From assembly GCA_964451925.1 (NCBI GenBank), contig CAYVKA010000001.1:1-64000 (forward strand): a stretch of 64,000 nt of DNA, given 5' to 3'. Position numbers and translations under genes: made by a program. This stretch comes from Nevskia sp964451925 (GTDB lineage Bacteria; Pseudomonadota; Gammaproteobacteria; Nevskiales; Nevskiaceae). This document shows, in pieces, positions 32,876 through 41,834 of the stretch. The notes beneath the pieces are model-generated. The model had not been told where the DNA came from. It saw only the letters and a program-made list of their open reading frames with translations, and ran no database searches. Position 1 is the first letter of the stretch. Every line of letters starts with the position of its first letter.

Positions 32876-33673
32876 CTACAAACGCGCTTCGGCGTACAGC
32901 GGCAGATGGTCCGACAGCCGCGACCAGGGCGCGCTGTCCAGCACCGCGCAGTGCAGCAGGTCGAGGTTGCGGTAGTAGATGCGGTCGAGCTGCAGCATCG
33001 GCCAGCGCGCCGGAAACGATGCGGCGGCGCGACCGGAGGCTTCGATGAACGCTTCCTGCAATCCCGCCTCGCGCCGCAGCAGCGGGTGCGCCCGGCCGCG
33101 CCAGTCGTTGAAATCGCCGGCGACCAGCAGCGGCGCCTGCGGCGGCACTTCGGCGGCGATGATGGCGCACAACTGGTGCAGCTGGCGCAGGCGGTGGGAC
33201 TCGCGCAGGCTCAGGTGGGTGCAGATCAGGTGCACCTCGTGCCGGGGCGCGCCGACCACGCAATGCAGGATGCCGCGCCGCTCCACCCGGCTAAGCGAAG
33301 CATCGTGGTTGCGGTACTGCTTGATCGGATACTTCGACAGGATGGCGTTGCCGTGGTCGTGGTTCTGATACACCGCGTTGCCGCCGTAGACGACGCTGTC
33401 CCAGATCGCCTCCGCCAGGAACTGGTATTGCGGCTGCACCGGCCAGTTGGCATGCCGCGCGGCGTGCCGCCGGTGACTGCCGACCACTTCCTGCAGGAAC
33501 ACCAGATCGGCCCCGACACTGCGCACCGCGTCGCGCAGTTCGTGCAGCACGAAACGCTGGTTGAAAGGCGTGAAGCCCTTGTGCGTGTTCAGCGTCAGCA
33601 GCTTCAGCGTGGTCCCCGCCCCGTCTTTGCCAGGGCCGGCGGATATGTTGATATTCGATTTCTGGTTCAACAT
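32876..33673 (-). CDS. Endonuclease/exonuclease/phosphatase family protein (YbhP-like)
   Basis: The 265-residue protein has the DNase I-like fold motifs LLTLNTHKG (near 25), VFLQEVV (near 58, metal-binding Glu), HLICTHLSLRESHRLRQLHQ (near 145), LLVAGDFNDWRG (near 180) and the C-terminal LSDHLPLYAE (near 252). It resembles E. coli YbhP, which is encoded with the cardiolipin synthase clsB and ybhN; neither is nearby here. No signal peptide is seen. It converges on the GH3 gene with a 22-nt gap. The substrate (phospholipid, nucleic acid or inositol phosphate) cannot be told from sequence. The ribosome site is poor. Confidence 0.85.
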   Translation of the reverse strand: MLNQKSNINISAGPGKDGAGTTLKLLTLNTHKGFTPFNQRFVLHELRDAVRSVGADLVFLQEVVGSHRRHAARHANWPVQPQYQFLAEAIWDSVVYGGNAVYQNHDHGNAILSKYPIKQYRNHDASLSRVERRGILHCVVGAPRHEVHLICTHLSLRESHRLRQLHQLCAIIAAEVPPQAPLLVAGDFNDWRGRAHPLLRREAGLQEAFIEASGRAAASFPARWPMLQLDRIYYRNLDLLHCAVLDSAPWSRLSDHLPLYAEARL

Positions 33674-33851
33674 ATTGCCGGGTAAACTTCAAGTGTGCTC
33701 GGATCGCGCGCCGCTGGCGCCGGCACACGCTGCGCAATTGTGATGGCGCGCTCAAACCCGCGCAAATCCTGTCCCAGCCGTGCAAAACCGCCGCCGCCGC
33801 ATGATAAGGTGTTCACGTATACCCAAGCTGTAAAGCAAGCCGGAGCTGTCT

Positions 33852-34895
33852 ATGGATGCGGCGGTCGATCCCGCGCTCTTCGTCAACTATATCCCGCTCA
33901 ATGCCCTGCGGCCGGAAAGCCAGCAGAACCTGGCGCGCAAATCCACGCTGATGCAGGCCAAGGCCGGTGAATACCTGTTCAGGATCGGTGACGCGGCGGA
34001 CGCGGCCATGTTCCTGGTCGCCGGAGAGGTGCAACTGGAGGATGCCAACGGCAAGGGCCTGGTGGTGATCCGCGCCGGAGAGCCCAGTTCGTTCCATCGC
34101 ATCGCCCACCAGTCGCCGCGCAAGGTGACGGCTCGCTGCCTGCGCGACTCGCGCTACCTGGCGGTCGATGCCAGCCTGCTCGACGTCATGCTGACCTGGG
34201 ACCAGAGCGGCCGCTTCGAAGTCGGCGAACTGACCGGCAGCACCGCCGCCAGCGGCGGCGACTGGATGACCAAGCTGCTGCAGATGCGCGTGTTCCAGAT
34301 GGTGCCGCCGTCCAATCTGCAGGCCATGTTCATGCGCATGCAGGAGGTCGGCGCCGATCCGGGGCAGGTCATCGTGCGCCAGGGCGAACCGGGAGATTTC
34401 TTCTACGTCATCATGGAAGGCCGCTGCATCGTGACGCGCGAGGCCCCCAACCAGAAGCCGATGCGGCTGGCCGAGCTCGACTCCGGTTCCTGCTTCGGCG
34501 AGGAGTCGCTGATCGCTGATGCCGAGCGCAACGCCACCGTCACCATGCTGACGCGCGGCCGCCTGATGCGCCTGTCCAAGCAGGACTTCCGCACGCTGCT
34601 GAACGATCCGATCGCGCGCCGCATCGGCTTCGAGGAGGCGCGCCAGCTGGTCCAGGCGGGCAAGGCCAAATGGCTCGACGTGCGCCTGCCCAGCGAATAC
34701 CAGCGCGCCCACCTGCCGGACAGCCTCAACGTTCCGCTCTACATGCTGCGCATGAAGCTGAGCCAGCTGGACCCGTCGCAGATCTACGTCGCGGTGTGCG
34801 ACACCGGCCGCCGCAGCTCGGTGGCGGTGTTCGTGCTGTGCGAAAAGGGCTTCGAGGCCTTTACCCTGGAAAATGGCCTGCCGGCCAAAGTCTGA
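33852..34895 (+). CDS. Double cyclic-nucleotide-binding domain and rhodanese fusion protein
   Basis: The 347-residue soluble protein has three modules. The first cNMP-binding-like domain (about 15-125) starts with LRPESQQNLARKSTLMQAKA and GEYLFRIGDAADAAMFLVAG, but its phosphate-binding cassette is degenerate. The second (about 140-255: VIVRQGEPGDFFYVIMEGRC, GSCFGEESLIADAERNATVT) keeps FGE and a following Arg, so it may bind cAMP or c-di-GMP-like ligands. A C-terminal rhodanese domain (about 260-345) ends in AVCDTGRRSSVAVF, with C316 at the active-site position. There is no DNA-binding domain, so it is not a Crp/Clp regulator. It is transcribed alone, divergent from the YbhP-like gene. Confidence 0.88.
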   Translation: MDAAVDPALFVNYIPLNALRPESQQNLARKSTLMQAKAGEYLFRIGDAADAAMFLVAGEVQLEDANGKGLVVIRAGEPSSFHRIAHQSPRKVTARCLRDSRYLAVDASLLDVMLTWDQSGRFEVGELTGSTAASGGDWMTKLLQMRVFQMVPPSNLQAMFMRMQEVGADPGQVIVRQGEPGDFFYVIMEGRCIVTREAPNQKPMRLAELDSGSCFGEESLIADAERNATVTMLTRGRLMRLSKQDFRTLLNDPIARRIGFEEARQLVQAGKAKWLDVRLPSEYQRAHLPDSLNVPLYMLRMKLSQLDPSQIYVAVCDTGRRSSVAVFVLCEKGFEAFTLENGLPAKV

Positions 34896-34907
34896 GGCCT
34901 CGGCCGG

Positions 34908-35255
34908 CTACATGGTGTGCGTCGGCCGGTCGGTGGGCACGCCGGCCAGGTAGGTGTCGATCTTCTTCTGTGTCTCGCCGCCATCCTGGCTGCTGAACTG
35001 CACGCCGATGCCCTGCTGGCGCTTGCCCTGGGCGCCACGCGGCGTCAGCCATACCACCTTGCCGGCCACCGGCAGGCGCTCGGCGCCGTCCATCAGGGTC
35101 AGAAGCAGGAACACCTCGTCACCCAGGCGGTATTGCTTGTTGGTGGGAATGAACAGGCCGCCGTTCTTGATGAACGGCATGTAGGACGCATACAGGGCGC
35201 TCTTGTCCTTGATGTTGAGTGTCAGCATGCCCGGAGCTGCGCCGGGCCGCGTCAT
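34908..35255 (-). CDS. pilZ: Type IV pilus PilZ protein
   Basis: This is the founding PilZ type, needed for type IV pilus biogenesis through PilB and FimX-like partners. The 115-residue product is a single domain: MLTLNIKDKSALYASYMPFI, KNGGLFIPTNKQYRLGDEVF, VAGKVVWLTPRGAQGKRQQG, then IGVQFSSQDG. It lacks the RxxxR and D/NxSxxG motifs that bind c-di-GMP, as is normal for this type. Its place after holB is the conserved one in Pseudomonas and Xanthomonas. I start at the ATG at 35255; a GTG nine bases upstream is equally possible. Confidence 0.92.
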   Translation of the reverse strand: MTRPGAAPGMLTLNIKDKSALYASYMPFIKNGGLFIPTNKQYRLGDEVFLLLTLMDGAERLPVAGKVVWLTPRGAQGKRQQGIGVQFSSQDGGETQKKIDTYLAGVPTDRPTHTM

Positions 35256-35301
35256 GGTGCTCACTGTCCTTGCTCTCCCCGATTCCTTGCAATCATTCTG
35301 G

Positions 35302-36279
35302 CTAACTGCGCTGCCCCAGCGCAACCAGCGCGCGCCAGCGGATCAGCACCGCTTCCAGCACCAGCTGTGCCTTGGCGTTGAGTTCCAGCCGGCGCAGGTT
35401 CTCCTGCACCTCGCCAATGTAGCGGTCCAGTGCGTGCCGCGGCAGGCCCTGCGCCAATGCCGCCAGCTCGCCGCCGTCCGGCACCATTCCGGCACGCAGC
35501 AGCTGCAACAGCCAGCCGTAGAGCCAGCGCAGGAAGGCGGCGGCCTGCGGCTCGCCCACTTCGGCCGCGGCCTTGAGCGGCTCGCTGCGCCCGGCGGCCA
35601 GGTCCAGCAGGGCCGCGCGCCAGCTCTGCTGCAGTTCCAGGCTCTTGTCCTCGATCAGCTGCAGCGCCTTCAGCGGCGCACCATGGGCGGCATCCAGCGC
35701 CAGCGCGGCCTGGGCCGCGGGCGCGCCGGCCTGCGCCAGCCAGGCCAGCGCCTGGTCCCGCGCCGGAATGGCGAAACGCAGCTGCTGGCAGCGGCTGCGC
35801 AGCGTCGCCGGCAAGGCCAGCGGCCGCTCCGAAATCAGCAGCAGGTGGCTGCGCGGCGGCGGCTCCTCGATGGTCTTGAGCAAGGCATTGACGCCGTTGC
35901 GGTTGAGCGCGTCGGCCGGGTCGATGATCGCCACCTTGGAACGGCCATCGTGGCTGGTCATGCCGATGCGCTCGCACAGGCCGCGCACCGCGTCGATGGA
36001 AATATCGCGCTTGTCCTCCTCCACGCGCAGCACGGTGTAGCCGGGGTGCGCCCCGGACAGGACCTGGCGGCAATCGTCGCACTGCCCGCAAGGCAGGCGC
36101 TCCGCGCGTGGCGAGCGGCACCACAGCGCCGCCGCCAGCACCCGTGCAAAGACACGTTTGCCGGTGCCGTTGAGGCCGCTGAGCAGCAGCGCGTGGCCCA
36201 GCCGCTCCTGGCCGATGGCCTGCTCCACCACATGCCACACCGGCGCCTGCCAGGGCAGCAGCCGCAGCGCTTCGCTCAT
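35302..36279 (-). CDS. holB: DNA polymerase III delta-prime subunit
   Basis: HolB is the stator of the clamp loader. The 325-residue product has a P-loop GLNGTGKRVFA (about 35-45), zinc-binding cysteines (CGQCDDCRQVL), the sensor region ADALNRNGVNALLKTIEEPP, then PRSHLLLISERP, and LPATLRSRCQQLRF. A helical collar domain follows. Its ATG overlaps the tmk TGA (ATGA), and the pair is followed by pilZ, an order conserved across gammaproteobacteria. Confidence 0.96.
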   Translation of the reverse strand: MSEALRLLPWQAPVWHVVEQAIGQERLGHALLLSGLNGTGKRVFARVLAAALWCRSPRAERLPCGQCDDCRQVLSGAHPGYTVLRVEEDKRDISIDAVRGLCERIGMTSHDGRSKVAIIDPADALNRNGVNALLKTIEEPPPRSHLLLISERPLALPATLRSRCQQLRFAIPARDQALAWLAQAGAPAAQAALALDAAHGAPLKALQLIEDKSLELQQSWRAALLDLAAGRSEPLKAAAEVGEPQAAAFLRWLYGWLLQLLRAGMVPDGGELAALAQGLPRHALDRYIGEVQENLRRLELNAKAQLVLEAVLIRWRALVALGQRS

Positions 36280-36899
36280 AGCCGCACCTCCAGCACCCGC
36301 TGCAGGTCGGCCGCCACCTGCGGCAGCGGCTGCGCCGCGTCGACCACCGCGTAACGCGCCGGCTCGGCAGCGGCGCGGCGCAGGTACTCGGCACGCACCC
36401 GCGCCATGAAATCCAGCGTTTCCGCCTCGAAACGGTTCTCCTCGCCGCGGCGCTTGGCGCGCTGCAGCCCCAGCGCCGGGTCGAGATCGAGCAGCAGCAC
36501 CAGGTCCGGCCGCAGGCTGTCGAGCGTGAAACGCTCCAGCATGGCGATGGCGTCGGTCCCGAGACCGCGCGCAGCGCCCTGGTAGGCATAGCTGGCATCG
36601 ACGAAACGGTCGCAAACCACGTCCTTGCCCTGCGCCAGCGCCGGGCGGATCAACGCGTGCAGGTGCGCGGCGCGGGAGGCGAAGATCAGCAGGGTCTCGG
36701 TGGCCGTGTCGATGCCTTCGGGCCAGTCGCCCAGCACCACGCCGCGGATCGCCTCGGCCAGCGGCGAGCCGCCGGGCTCGCGGGTCTGCACCACCTCGCG
36801 GCCGCGCTGCTCCAGCCAGGCGCGTACCGAACGGATGTGCGTGGATTTGCCGGCACCCTCGCCGCCCTCCAGCACGATGAAACGGCCGCGCTCAGTCAT
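36276..36899 (-). CDS. tmk: Thymidylate kinase
   Basis: This enzyme phosphorylates dTMP to dTDP. The 207-residue product begins MTERGRFIVLEGGEGAGKST, giving the P-loop, and has the DR motif in VVCDRFVDASYAYQGAARGL and a LID region near RAKRRGEENRFE. I start at 36899. A longer frame from a TTG at 36935 adds residues outside the family. It lies between mltG and holB. Confidence 0.96.
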   Translation of the reverse strand: MTERGRFIVLEGGEGAGKSTHIRSVRAWLEQRGREVVQTREPGGSPLAEAIRGVVLGDWPEGIDTATETLLIFASRAAHLHALIRPALAQGKDVVCDRFVDASYAYQGAARGLGTDAIAMLERFTLDSLRPDLVLLLDLDPALGLQRAKRRGEENRFEAETLDFMARVRAEYLRRAAAEPARYAVVDAAQPLPQVAADLQRVLEVRL

Positions 36900-36963
36900 G
36901 GCGCGGCAGCGCCAGCCGGCATGTGCAGCTGACAATTTTCCACGTCGATCAGGCGGTGGCGTC

Positions 36964-37992
36964 TCATGGATGCAGGTGCGGCTTGTTGATCTGGTAGCGC
37001 ATCACCGCCGCATTGTGCTCCTCCAGCGTGCTGGAAAACTGGTGGGTGCCATCACCCTTGGCGACGAAGTACAGGGCGCTGCCGTCGTCCGGATGCAGCG
37101 CAGCATGGATCGACTCGCGCCCCGGCAGGCAGATCGGCCCCGGCGGCAGGCCGTCGCGGGTATAGGTGTTGTAGGGCGTGTCGGTGCGCAGGTCGTCAGT
37201 ATGGATGGTGCCATCGTAAGCCTCGCCCAGGCCGTAAATCACCGCCGGGTCGGTCTGCAGGCGCATGCCGCTTTTCAGGCGGCGCAGGAACACGCCGGCA
37301 ATGACCGGACGCTCACCGGCCACGGCCGACTCCTTCTCCACCAGTGTCGCCATGATCAGGGCCTGCGACGGCGTCGCGTACAGCAGCCCCGGCGCCCGCG
37401 ACACCCATTCCGCCGCCAGCACCTTGTCCATCTCGGCCAAGGCGTTGCGCAGGAAGGCGACGTCGCTGGTCTTCTTCGGAAAGCGGTAGGTATCCGGAAA
37501 GAACCGCCCCTCCGGATCCAGACCGGGCCGGCCGATGGCCTGCATGATGGCGGCATTGTCGGCGTTGGCCAGCGTATGGGCGATATTGGGATCGGCCTGG
37601 ATCACTTTCCAGGCCTGGGCGAAGCGCCAGCCTTCGACCAGGCGCAGCTCGTGCAGCACGGTCTTGCCCGAGGTCAGCACACCGAGCAGGCCCAGCGGCG
37701 TGAGCCCCGGCGGCAGGGCGTATTCACCGGCCTTGAGCTGGCCCGCCTCGCCGTGAAGACGCGCATAGAGCACCAGGTACAGGCGCTGGCGCGCACTGTC
37801 GAACAGGCCGCGCTCCTCCATCTGCCGTGTCAGGGACGACAGGCGCTGGCCGGATTCCAGCTCCACCGTGGCGGGCTGGCTGATGGGCAGCGCGGCGTGC
37901 AGCTGCAACCAGATGTCAGCGCCCAGTCCCAGCAGCAGCGCCAGCAGCAACAGGCTGCCGGCGCTGCTCTTGTTCTTCTTCGGTCGGTTCAT
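36964..37992 (-). CDS. mltG: Endolytic murein transglycosylase MltG
   Basis: MltG is an inner-membrane enzyme that cuts nascent glycan strands and sets their length. The 342-residue protein has an N-terminal transmembrane anchor (about 13-31), a LysM-like region and the YceG core. The catalytic region is ALIMATLVEKESAVAGERPV, with E219 expected as the catalytic Glu. PYNTYTRDGLPPGPICLPGR and then ESIHAALHPDDGSALYFVAK are typical of the C-terminus. It starts 3 nt after pabC and is followed by tmk, as in E. coli. Confidence 0.96.
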   Translation of the reverse strand: MNRPKKNKSSAGSLLLLALLLGLGADIWLQLHAALPISQPATVELESGQRLSSLTRQMEERGLFDSARQRLYLVLYARLHGEAGQLKAGEYALPPGLTPLGLLGVLTSGKTVLHELRLVEGWRFAQAWKVIQADPNIAHTLANADNAAIMQAIGRPGLDPEGRFFPDTYRFPKKTSDVAFLRNALAEMDKVLAAEWVSRAPGLLYATPSQALIMATLVEKESAVAGERPVIAGVFLRRLKSGMRLQTDPAVIYGLGEAYDGTIHTDDLRTDTPYNTYTRDGLPPGPICLPGRESIHAALHPDDGSALYFVAKGDGTHQFSSTLEEHNAAVMRYQINKPHLHP

Positions 37993-37995
37993 ATT

Positions 37996-38820
37996 TCAGG
38001 AAGCAATGATGGGATGCCGCAGCAATGTGCTCAGACGGGCGGTCAGCGGCCCCGGCGCCTGCCAACTGCGCTGCTCCAGGCTGCGCAGCGGCCAGATGCC
38101 GATCAGGCTGTTGCAGACGAAGGCCTCGTCGGCATCCAGCAGGTTCGACCAGGGCCTCGTTTCCACCCGCGCCGGCAGTCCCAGGGCGGTGGCGGCGGCC
38201 AGCACCTTGTCGCGCATCACCCCGGCCACGCCGCAGGCATCGAGCGCCGCGGTATGCAGGCGCCCGTCGCGTACCCAGAACAGGTTGCTGCGCGTGCCGC
38301 ACACGGGCGCACCGCGTTCATCGCACAGGATGCCTTCAACCGCGGCTTCCGGCCAGTCCCGCGAGGCCAGCACCTGCTCCAGCCGGTTCAGATGCTTGAC
38401 GCCGGCCAGCGCCGGCTGGCGGCCCAGGCGCAGGGCGCAGCGGAACGCGGCGATGCCCTCCTGCCAGTGCCGCGCCGGGTAGTCCGGCAGCGGATAGGCC
38501 AGCAGCAGGCGGTCCGCCTGGCGCGTGCGCGGCGCATAGCCACGCCCGCCGCCACCGCGCAGCAACAGGATCTTCAGCACGCCCGAAGCCGGCCCCAGCA
38601 CCGCGGCTTCGTCCTGCAGCACGGCGGCCTCCGGCGGATCCAGGTCCAGGGCTTCGGCATCGTGCGAGAGTTTCAGATATTGCAGTTTCCAGTCAATCAG
38701 TTGACCTTCAAACTTCAACAATGTTCTGAAGATGCCATCGCCGTAGTGCAGGCCGCGGCTGAGCAGCAGCGATGCGGCGCCGGGGTCGCCGTTGAACAGG
38801 GCCGGGGTGATCCCGCTCAA
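37996..38820 (-). CDS. pabC: Aminodeoxychorismate lyase PabC
   Basis: This PLP enzyme makes 4-aminobenzoate for folate. The 274-residue product has RGLHYGDGIFRTLLKFEGQL (about 17-36) and the PLP-lysine region LAGVKHLNRLEQVLASRDWP, then EGILCDERGAPVCGTRSNLF and AGVMRDKVL. No ATG lies near the N-terminus. I place the start at a TTG (38820) that overlaps the pabB TGA as TTGA; homology begins within a few residues. It is coupled to pabB and followed by mltG. Confidence 0.92.
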   Translation of the reverse strand: MSGITPALFNGDPGAASLLLSRGLHYGDGIFRTLLKFEGQLIDWKLQYLKLSHDAEALDLDPPEAAVLQDEAAVLGPASGVLKILLLRGGGGRGYAPRTRQADRLLLAYPLPDYPARHWQEGIAAFRCALRLGRQPALAGVKHLNRLEQVLASRDWPEAAVEGILCDERGAPVCGTRSNLFWVRDGRLHTAALDACGVAGVMRDKVLAAATALGLPARVETRPWSNLLDADEAFVCNSLIGIWPLRSLEQRSWQAPGPLTARLSTLLRHPIIAS

Positions 38821-40142
38821 ACCTGCGCACCGAGGGCCAGCAGCAGGCCGCGCGCCTTGGCGCGGGTCTCCGCCAGCTCCGCCTGCGGCCACGAGTCGGC
38901 GACGATGCCGGCGCCGGCGCGCAGGCTGACCTGGCTGTCCTCGCACACCAGGCTGCGGATCAGGATGTTGCTATCCAGGCGGCCGCAGCGCGACAGATAA
39001 CCCATGGCGCCGGTATAGGGGCCGCGCCCCACGCCTTCCAGCTCGGCGATGATTTCCATCGCCCGGACCTTGGGACAGCCGGTGATGGTGCCGCCGGGGA
39101 ACACCGCCCGCAGCACTTCGCCCGGCCCGATGTCCGGCCGCAGCCGGCCCCGCACGTTGGAGACGATATGGTGCACGTGGGCGTAGCTTTCGATGCTCAT
39201 CAGCTCGCTGACCTCGACGCTGCCGGGGGCGCAGATGCGGCCCAGGTCGTTGCGCTCCAGGTCGATCAACATCAAATGCTCGGCGCGCTCCTTCAGGCTG
39301 GACAGCAGGCGTGCGCGCTGCAGCGCATCGGCGTCCGCATCGGCCAGGCGCGCGTGGGTGCCGGCGATCGGCCGGGTCTGCACCACGCCGCCGTCGATAT
39401 TGACCAGGCGTTCCGGCGAAGAACTGAGCACCGCGCTGCCATCCCAGCGCGCCAGGCCGGCAAATGGCGCCGGATTGGCGCGGCGCAGGCGCGAATAGAC
39501 CTCCAGGTAGCCGATGCCCGGGCGCAGGCTGGCGCGCCAGGCGCGCGACAGGTTGACCTGGAAGATGTCGCCGGCGTGCAGGTAATCGAGAATCGCCTCC
39601 ACGCCGTGCAGGAAGCGCGCTTCATCGTCCTCCTCGATGGCGGCCAGCAGCGGGCCTTCGGGGAGCGGCGGCGGGGGTTGCAGGCTGGCACAGTCCGCCT
39701 GCAACTGCCGCAACTGCGCGGGGTCGCTCTCGGCCAGCAGCAGGCTGCGGCCGCTCTCGCGGTCGATGATGACCGCCGCGGTGCAGCGCACCGCCAGCGC
39801 ATCCGGCAGCCGGTAGGGCGCATCGGGCAGGTGCAGGCGCGACTCGACGCCGCGCGCCGCCTCGTAGCCGAGCAACAGGAACCAGCCCCCGCAGAACGTC
39901 AGGCCGTGCACCGGTGCGCAGCGTTCAGCCGCGGCCGCGGCGCTCAGGCGGTCGAAGAAATCACTGTGGCTCAGCCCGTGGCGCCCGGTTTCGAGCGCGG
40001 CCTGCGGAAATGCGAACAGGATATCGTAGCGCCCGGCAAGGGGATGGCCGGCCACGCTTTCCAGCAGGAACGGGTAACGCGCCGGCGCCAGCCGGTGCAG
40101 CGCCAACAGATCGAGCTTGCCCGGCAGTTCGGCGCTCAGCAT
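38817..40142 (-). CDS. pabB: Aminodeoxychorismate synthase component I PabB
   Basis: This enzyme converts chorismate to aminodeoxychorismate with a glutamine amidotransferase partner that is not in the window. The 441-residue protein shows the chorismate-binding domain: AGDIFQVNLSRAWRASLRPG, FAGLARWDGSAVLSSSPERL, SLKERAEHLMLIDLERNDLG, FPGGTITGCPKVRAMEIIAE and GAGIVADSWPQAELAET. The active-site motif is PIAGT (258-262). E. coli PabB has PIKGT, and PIAGT is the form of anthranilate synthase TrpE. The adjoining, coupled pabC argues strongly for PabB. Confidence 0.9.
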   Translation of the reverse strand: MLSAELPGKLDLLALHRLAPARYPFLLESVAGHPLAGRYDILFAFPQAALETGRHGLSHSDFFDRLSAAAAAERCAPVHGLTFCGGWFLLLGYEAARGVESRLHLPDAPYRLPDALAVRCTAAVIIDRESGRSLLLAESDPAQLRQLQADCASLQPPPPLPEGPLLAAIEEDDEARFLHGVEAILDYLHAGDIFQVNLSRAWRASLRPGIGYLEVYSRLRRANPAPFAGLARWDGSAVLSSSPERLVNIDGGVVQTRPIAGTHARLADADADALQRARLLSSLKERAEHLMLIDLERNDLGRICAPGSVEVSELMSIESYAHVHHIVSNVRGRLRPDIGPGEVLRAVFPGGTITGCPKVRAMEIIAELEGVGRGPYTGAMGYLSRCGRLDSNILIRSLVCEDSQVSLRAGAGIVADSWPQAELAETRAKARGLLLALGAQV

Positions 40143-40163
40143 CGTGCTTCGCGCCCTGAGCGG

Positions 40164-41405
40164 CTACTGGAAACGCTTGAACACCAGCGTACCGTTGGTG
40201 CCGCCGAAGCCGAAGGAATTGGACATCACCACATCCAGCTTGGCCTTGCGTGCCGTGTGCGGCACGAAGTCCAGGTCGCAACCTTCGCTCGGGTTGTCCA
40301 GGTTGATGGTCGGCGGGACCACCTGGTCGCGCAGCGCCAGCAGCGAGAACACCGCCTCGATGCCGCCGGCCGCGCCCAGTAGGTGGCCGGTCATGGACTT
40401 GGTGGAACTGACCATCAGCTTGTGGGCGTAGTCGCCGAAAGCGCCCTTGACCGCGGTGCATTCGGCCTGGTCGCCCGCCGGCGTGGAGGTGCCGTGGGCG
40501 TTGATGTAGTCGATGTCCCCGGGATTGAGCCCGGCGTCCTTCAGGGCGTTCTGCATGGCGCGCCGCGCGCCATTGCCGTCTTCCGGCGGCAGCGTGATGT
40601 GGAAGGCGTCGCCCGACATGCCCAGGCCCACCAGTTCGCCGTAGATGCGCGCGCCGCGCGCCCTGGCGAACTCGTACTCCTCCAGCACCAGCACGCCGGC
40701 GCCGTCGCCCAGCACGAAGCCGTCACGGTCCTTGTCCCACGGGCGGCTGGCCTGCTGCGGCGCATCGTTGCGGGTGGACAGCGCGCGCGCCTGGCAGAAG
40801 CCGGCCATGCCGGCCGGGCTCGAGCCCGCCTCGGCGCCGCCGGCGATGAACACTTCGGCATCGCCGCCCTGGATCATGCGCAGCGCGCAGCCGATGGCAT
40901 GGACCGAAGTGGTGCAGGCGCTGACCGCAGCGAAGTTCGGGCCGGTGATCTTCAGGTCGATGGAGATGTAGCCCGACACCATGTTGATGATGCTCGACGG
41001 CACGAAGAACGGCGACACGCGTCGCGGGCCGCCCTTGTGCAGCGCAACGACCTCCTCCTCGATCGAGCCGATGCCGCCGATGCCGGAACCGACGCAGATG
41101 CCGATACGATCGCGGTTGGCGTCGGTGATTTCCAGCCCGGCGTCGCGCACGGCCTGCTTGGCCGCGGCGACCCCGTAATGGATGAAGGGATCGGTCTTGC
41201 GGATCTCCTTCGGCCCCATCCAGTCCTCGGCGCGGAAGCCCGCCACCAGCCCGGCGAACCGGGTGGTGTAGGCGGACACGTCATACGCCGTGATCGGCCC
41301 GATGCCACTATTGCCGGCAAGGATGTTCGACCAGGCGGTGTTGAGGTCGGAGCCGACGGGCGAAACGATGCCCATGCCGGTGACGACCACGCGGCGTCGA
41401 GTCAT
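40164..41405 (-). CDS. fabF: 3-oxoacyl-ACP synthase II FabF
   Basis: This is the elongating condensing enzyme of fatty acid synthesis. The 413-residue product starts RRRVVVTGMGIVSPVGSDLN. It has the active-site Cys in NFAAVSACTTSVHAIGCALR, and the two His residues in INAHGTSTPAGDQAECTAVK and KSMTGHLLGAAGGIEAVFSL. It ends in NSFGFGGTNGTLVFKRF. It follows acpP by 46 nt in the conserved fabD-fabG-acpP-fabF order. Confidence 0.97.
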   Translation of the reverse strand: MTRRRVVVTGMGIVSPVGSDLNTAWSNILAGNSGIGPITAYDVSAYTTRFAGLVAGFRAEDWMGPKEIRKTDPFIHYGVAAAKQAVRDAGLEITDANRDRIGICVGSGIGGIGSIEEEVVALHKGGPRRVSPFFVPSSIINMVSGYISIDLKITGPNFAAVSACTTSVHAIGCALRMIQGGDAEVFIAGGAEAGSSPAGMAGFCQARALSTRNDAPQQASRPWDKDRDGFVLGDGAGVLVLEEYEFARARGARIYGELVGLGMSGDAFHITLPPEDGNGARRAMQNALKDAGLNPGDIDYINAHGTSTPAGDQAECTAVKGAFGDYAHKLMVSSTKSMTGHLLGAAGGIEAVFSLLALRDQVVPPTINLDNPSEGCDLDFVPHTARKAKLDVVMSNSFGFGGTNGTLVFKRFQ

Positions 41406-41451
41406 AGCGAGATCTGGGTCTGGAGGGGTTTGCTGCGACCTGTCCGGTGGA

Positions 41452-41697
41452 TCAGGAGGCCTGGTTGGTGTGCGACTTGATGTAGTTCAGCACGTCCTGG
41501 AACGTGACGATCTTCTCGGCTTCTTCATCGGGGATGTCGATCTCGAATTCCTCTTCGAGCGCCATCACCAGCTCCACGGTGTCGAGCGAGTCGGCACCGA
41601 GATCCTCGACAAACGAAGCCTCCGGGGTGATCTGGTCTTCGCTGACCGACAACTGCTCAGCGATGATCTTCTTGACTTTCTCTTCCAAGCTGCTCAT
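41452..41697 (-). CDS. acpP: Acyl carrier protein
   Basis: AcpP is the 81-residue acidic carrier of fatty acid intermediates. The phosphopantetheine site is Ser37 in EDLGADSLDTVELVMALEEE. The surrounding recognition helix and the C-terminal VTFQDVLNYIKSH are typical. GAGGGAG precedes the ATG. It has its own predicted promoter in the 137-bp gap after fabG, consistent with the high level of AcpP needed. Confidence 0.98.
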   Translation of the reverse strand: MSSLEEKVKKIIAEQLSVSEDQITPEASFVEDLGADSLDTVELVMALEEEFEIDIPDEEAEKIVTFQDVLNYIKSHTNQAS

Positions 41698-41736
41698 GAG
41701 ACTCCCTCGTTCGGGGTGGTAAAAAAAACGTCGCCT

Positions 41737-41765
41737 AGTGTAGCCAGATTCGCCGCCACTGTCGC
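41737..41765 (-). promoter_or_regulatory. Predicted sigma-70 promoter of acpP
   Basis: The minus strand reads GCGACA-N17-TACACT, four of six and four of six matches to TTGACA/TATAAT with ideal spacing. It lies 40 nt before acpP, and an eight-T run follows it. Confidence 0.5.
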
Positions 41766-41834
41766 CAGCGAAGCGCCACTCTCTGCTTAAATTAAATGCT
41801 TGATTTCCATCCAGCCCATCGCTATTAACAGGCT

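Noticed and set aside
33736..33756. Crp/Clp-like site (AATTGTGA with a weak right half) upstream of the cNMP-binding gene
   Set aside because: Only one half-site is convincing. Position and symmetry do not support a site.
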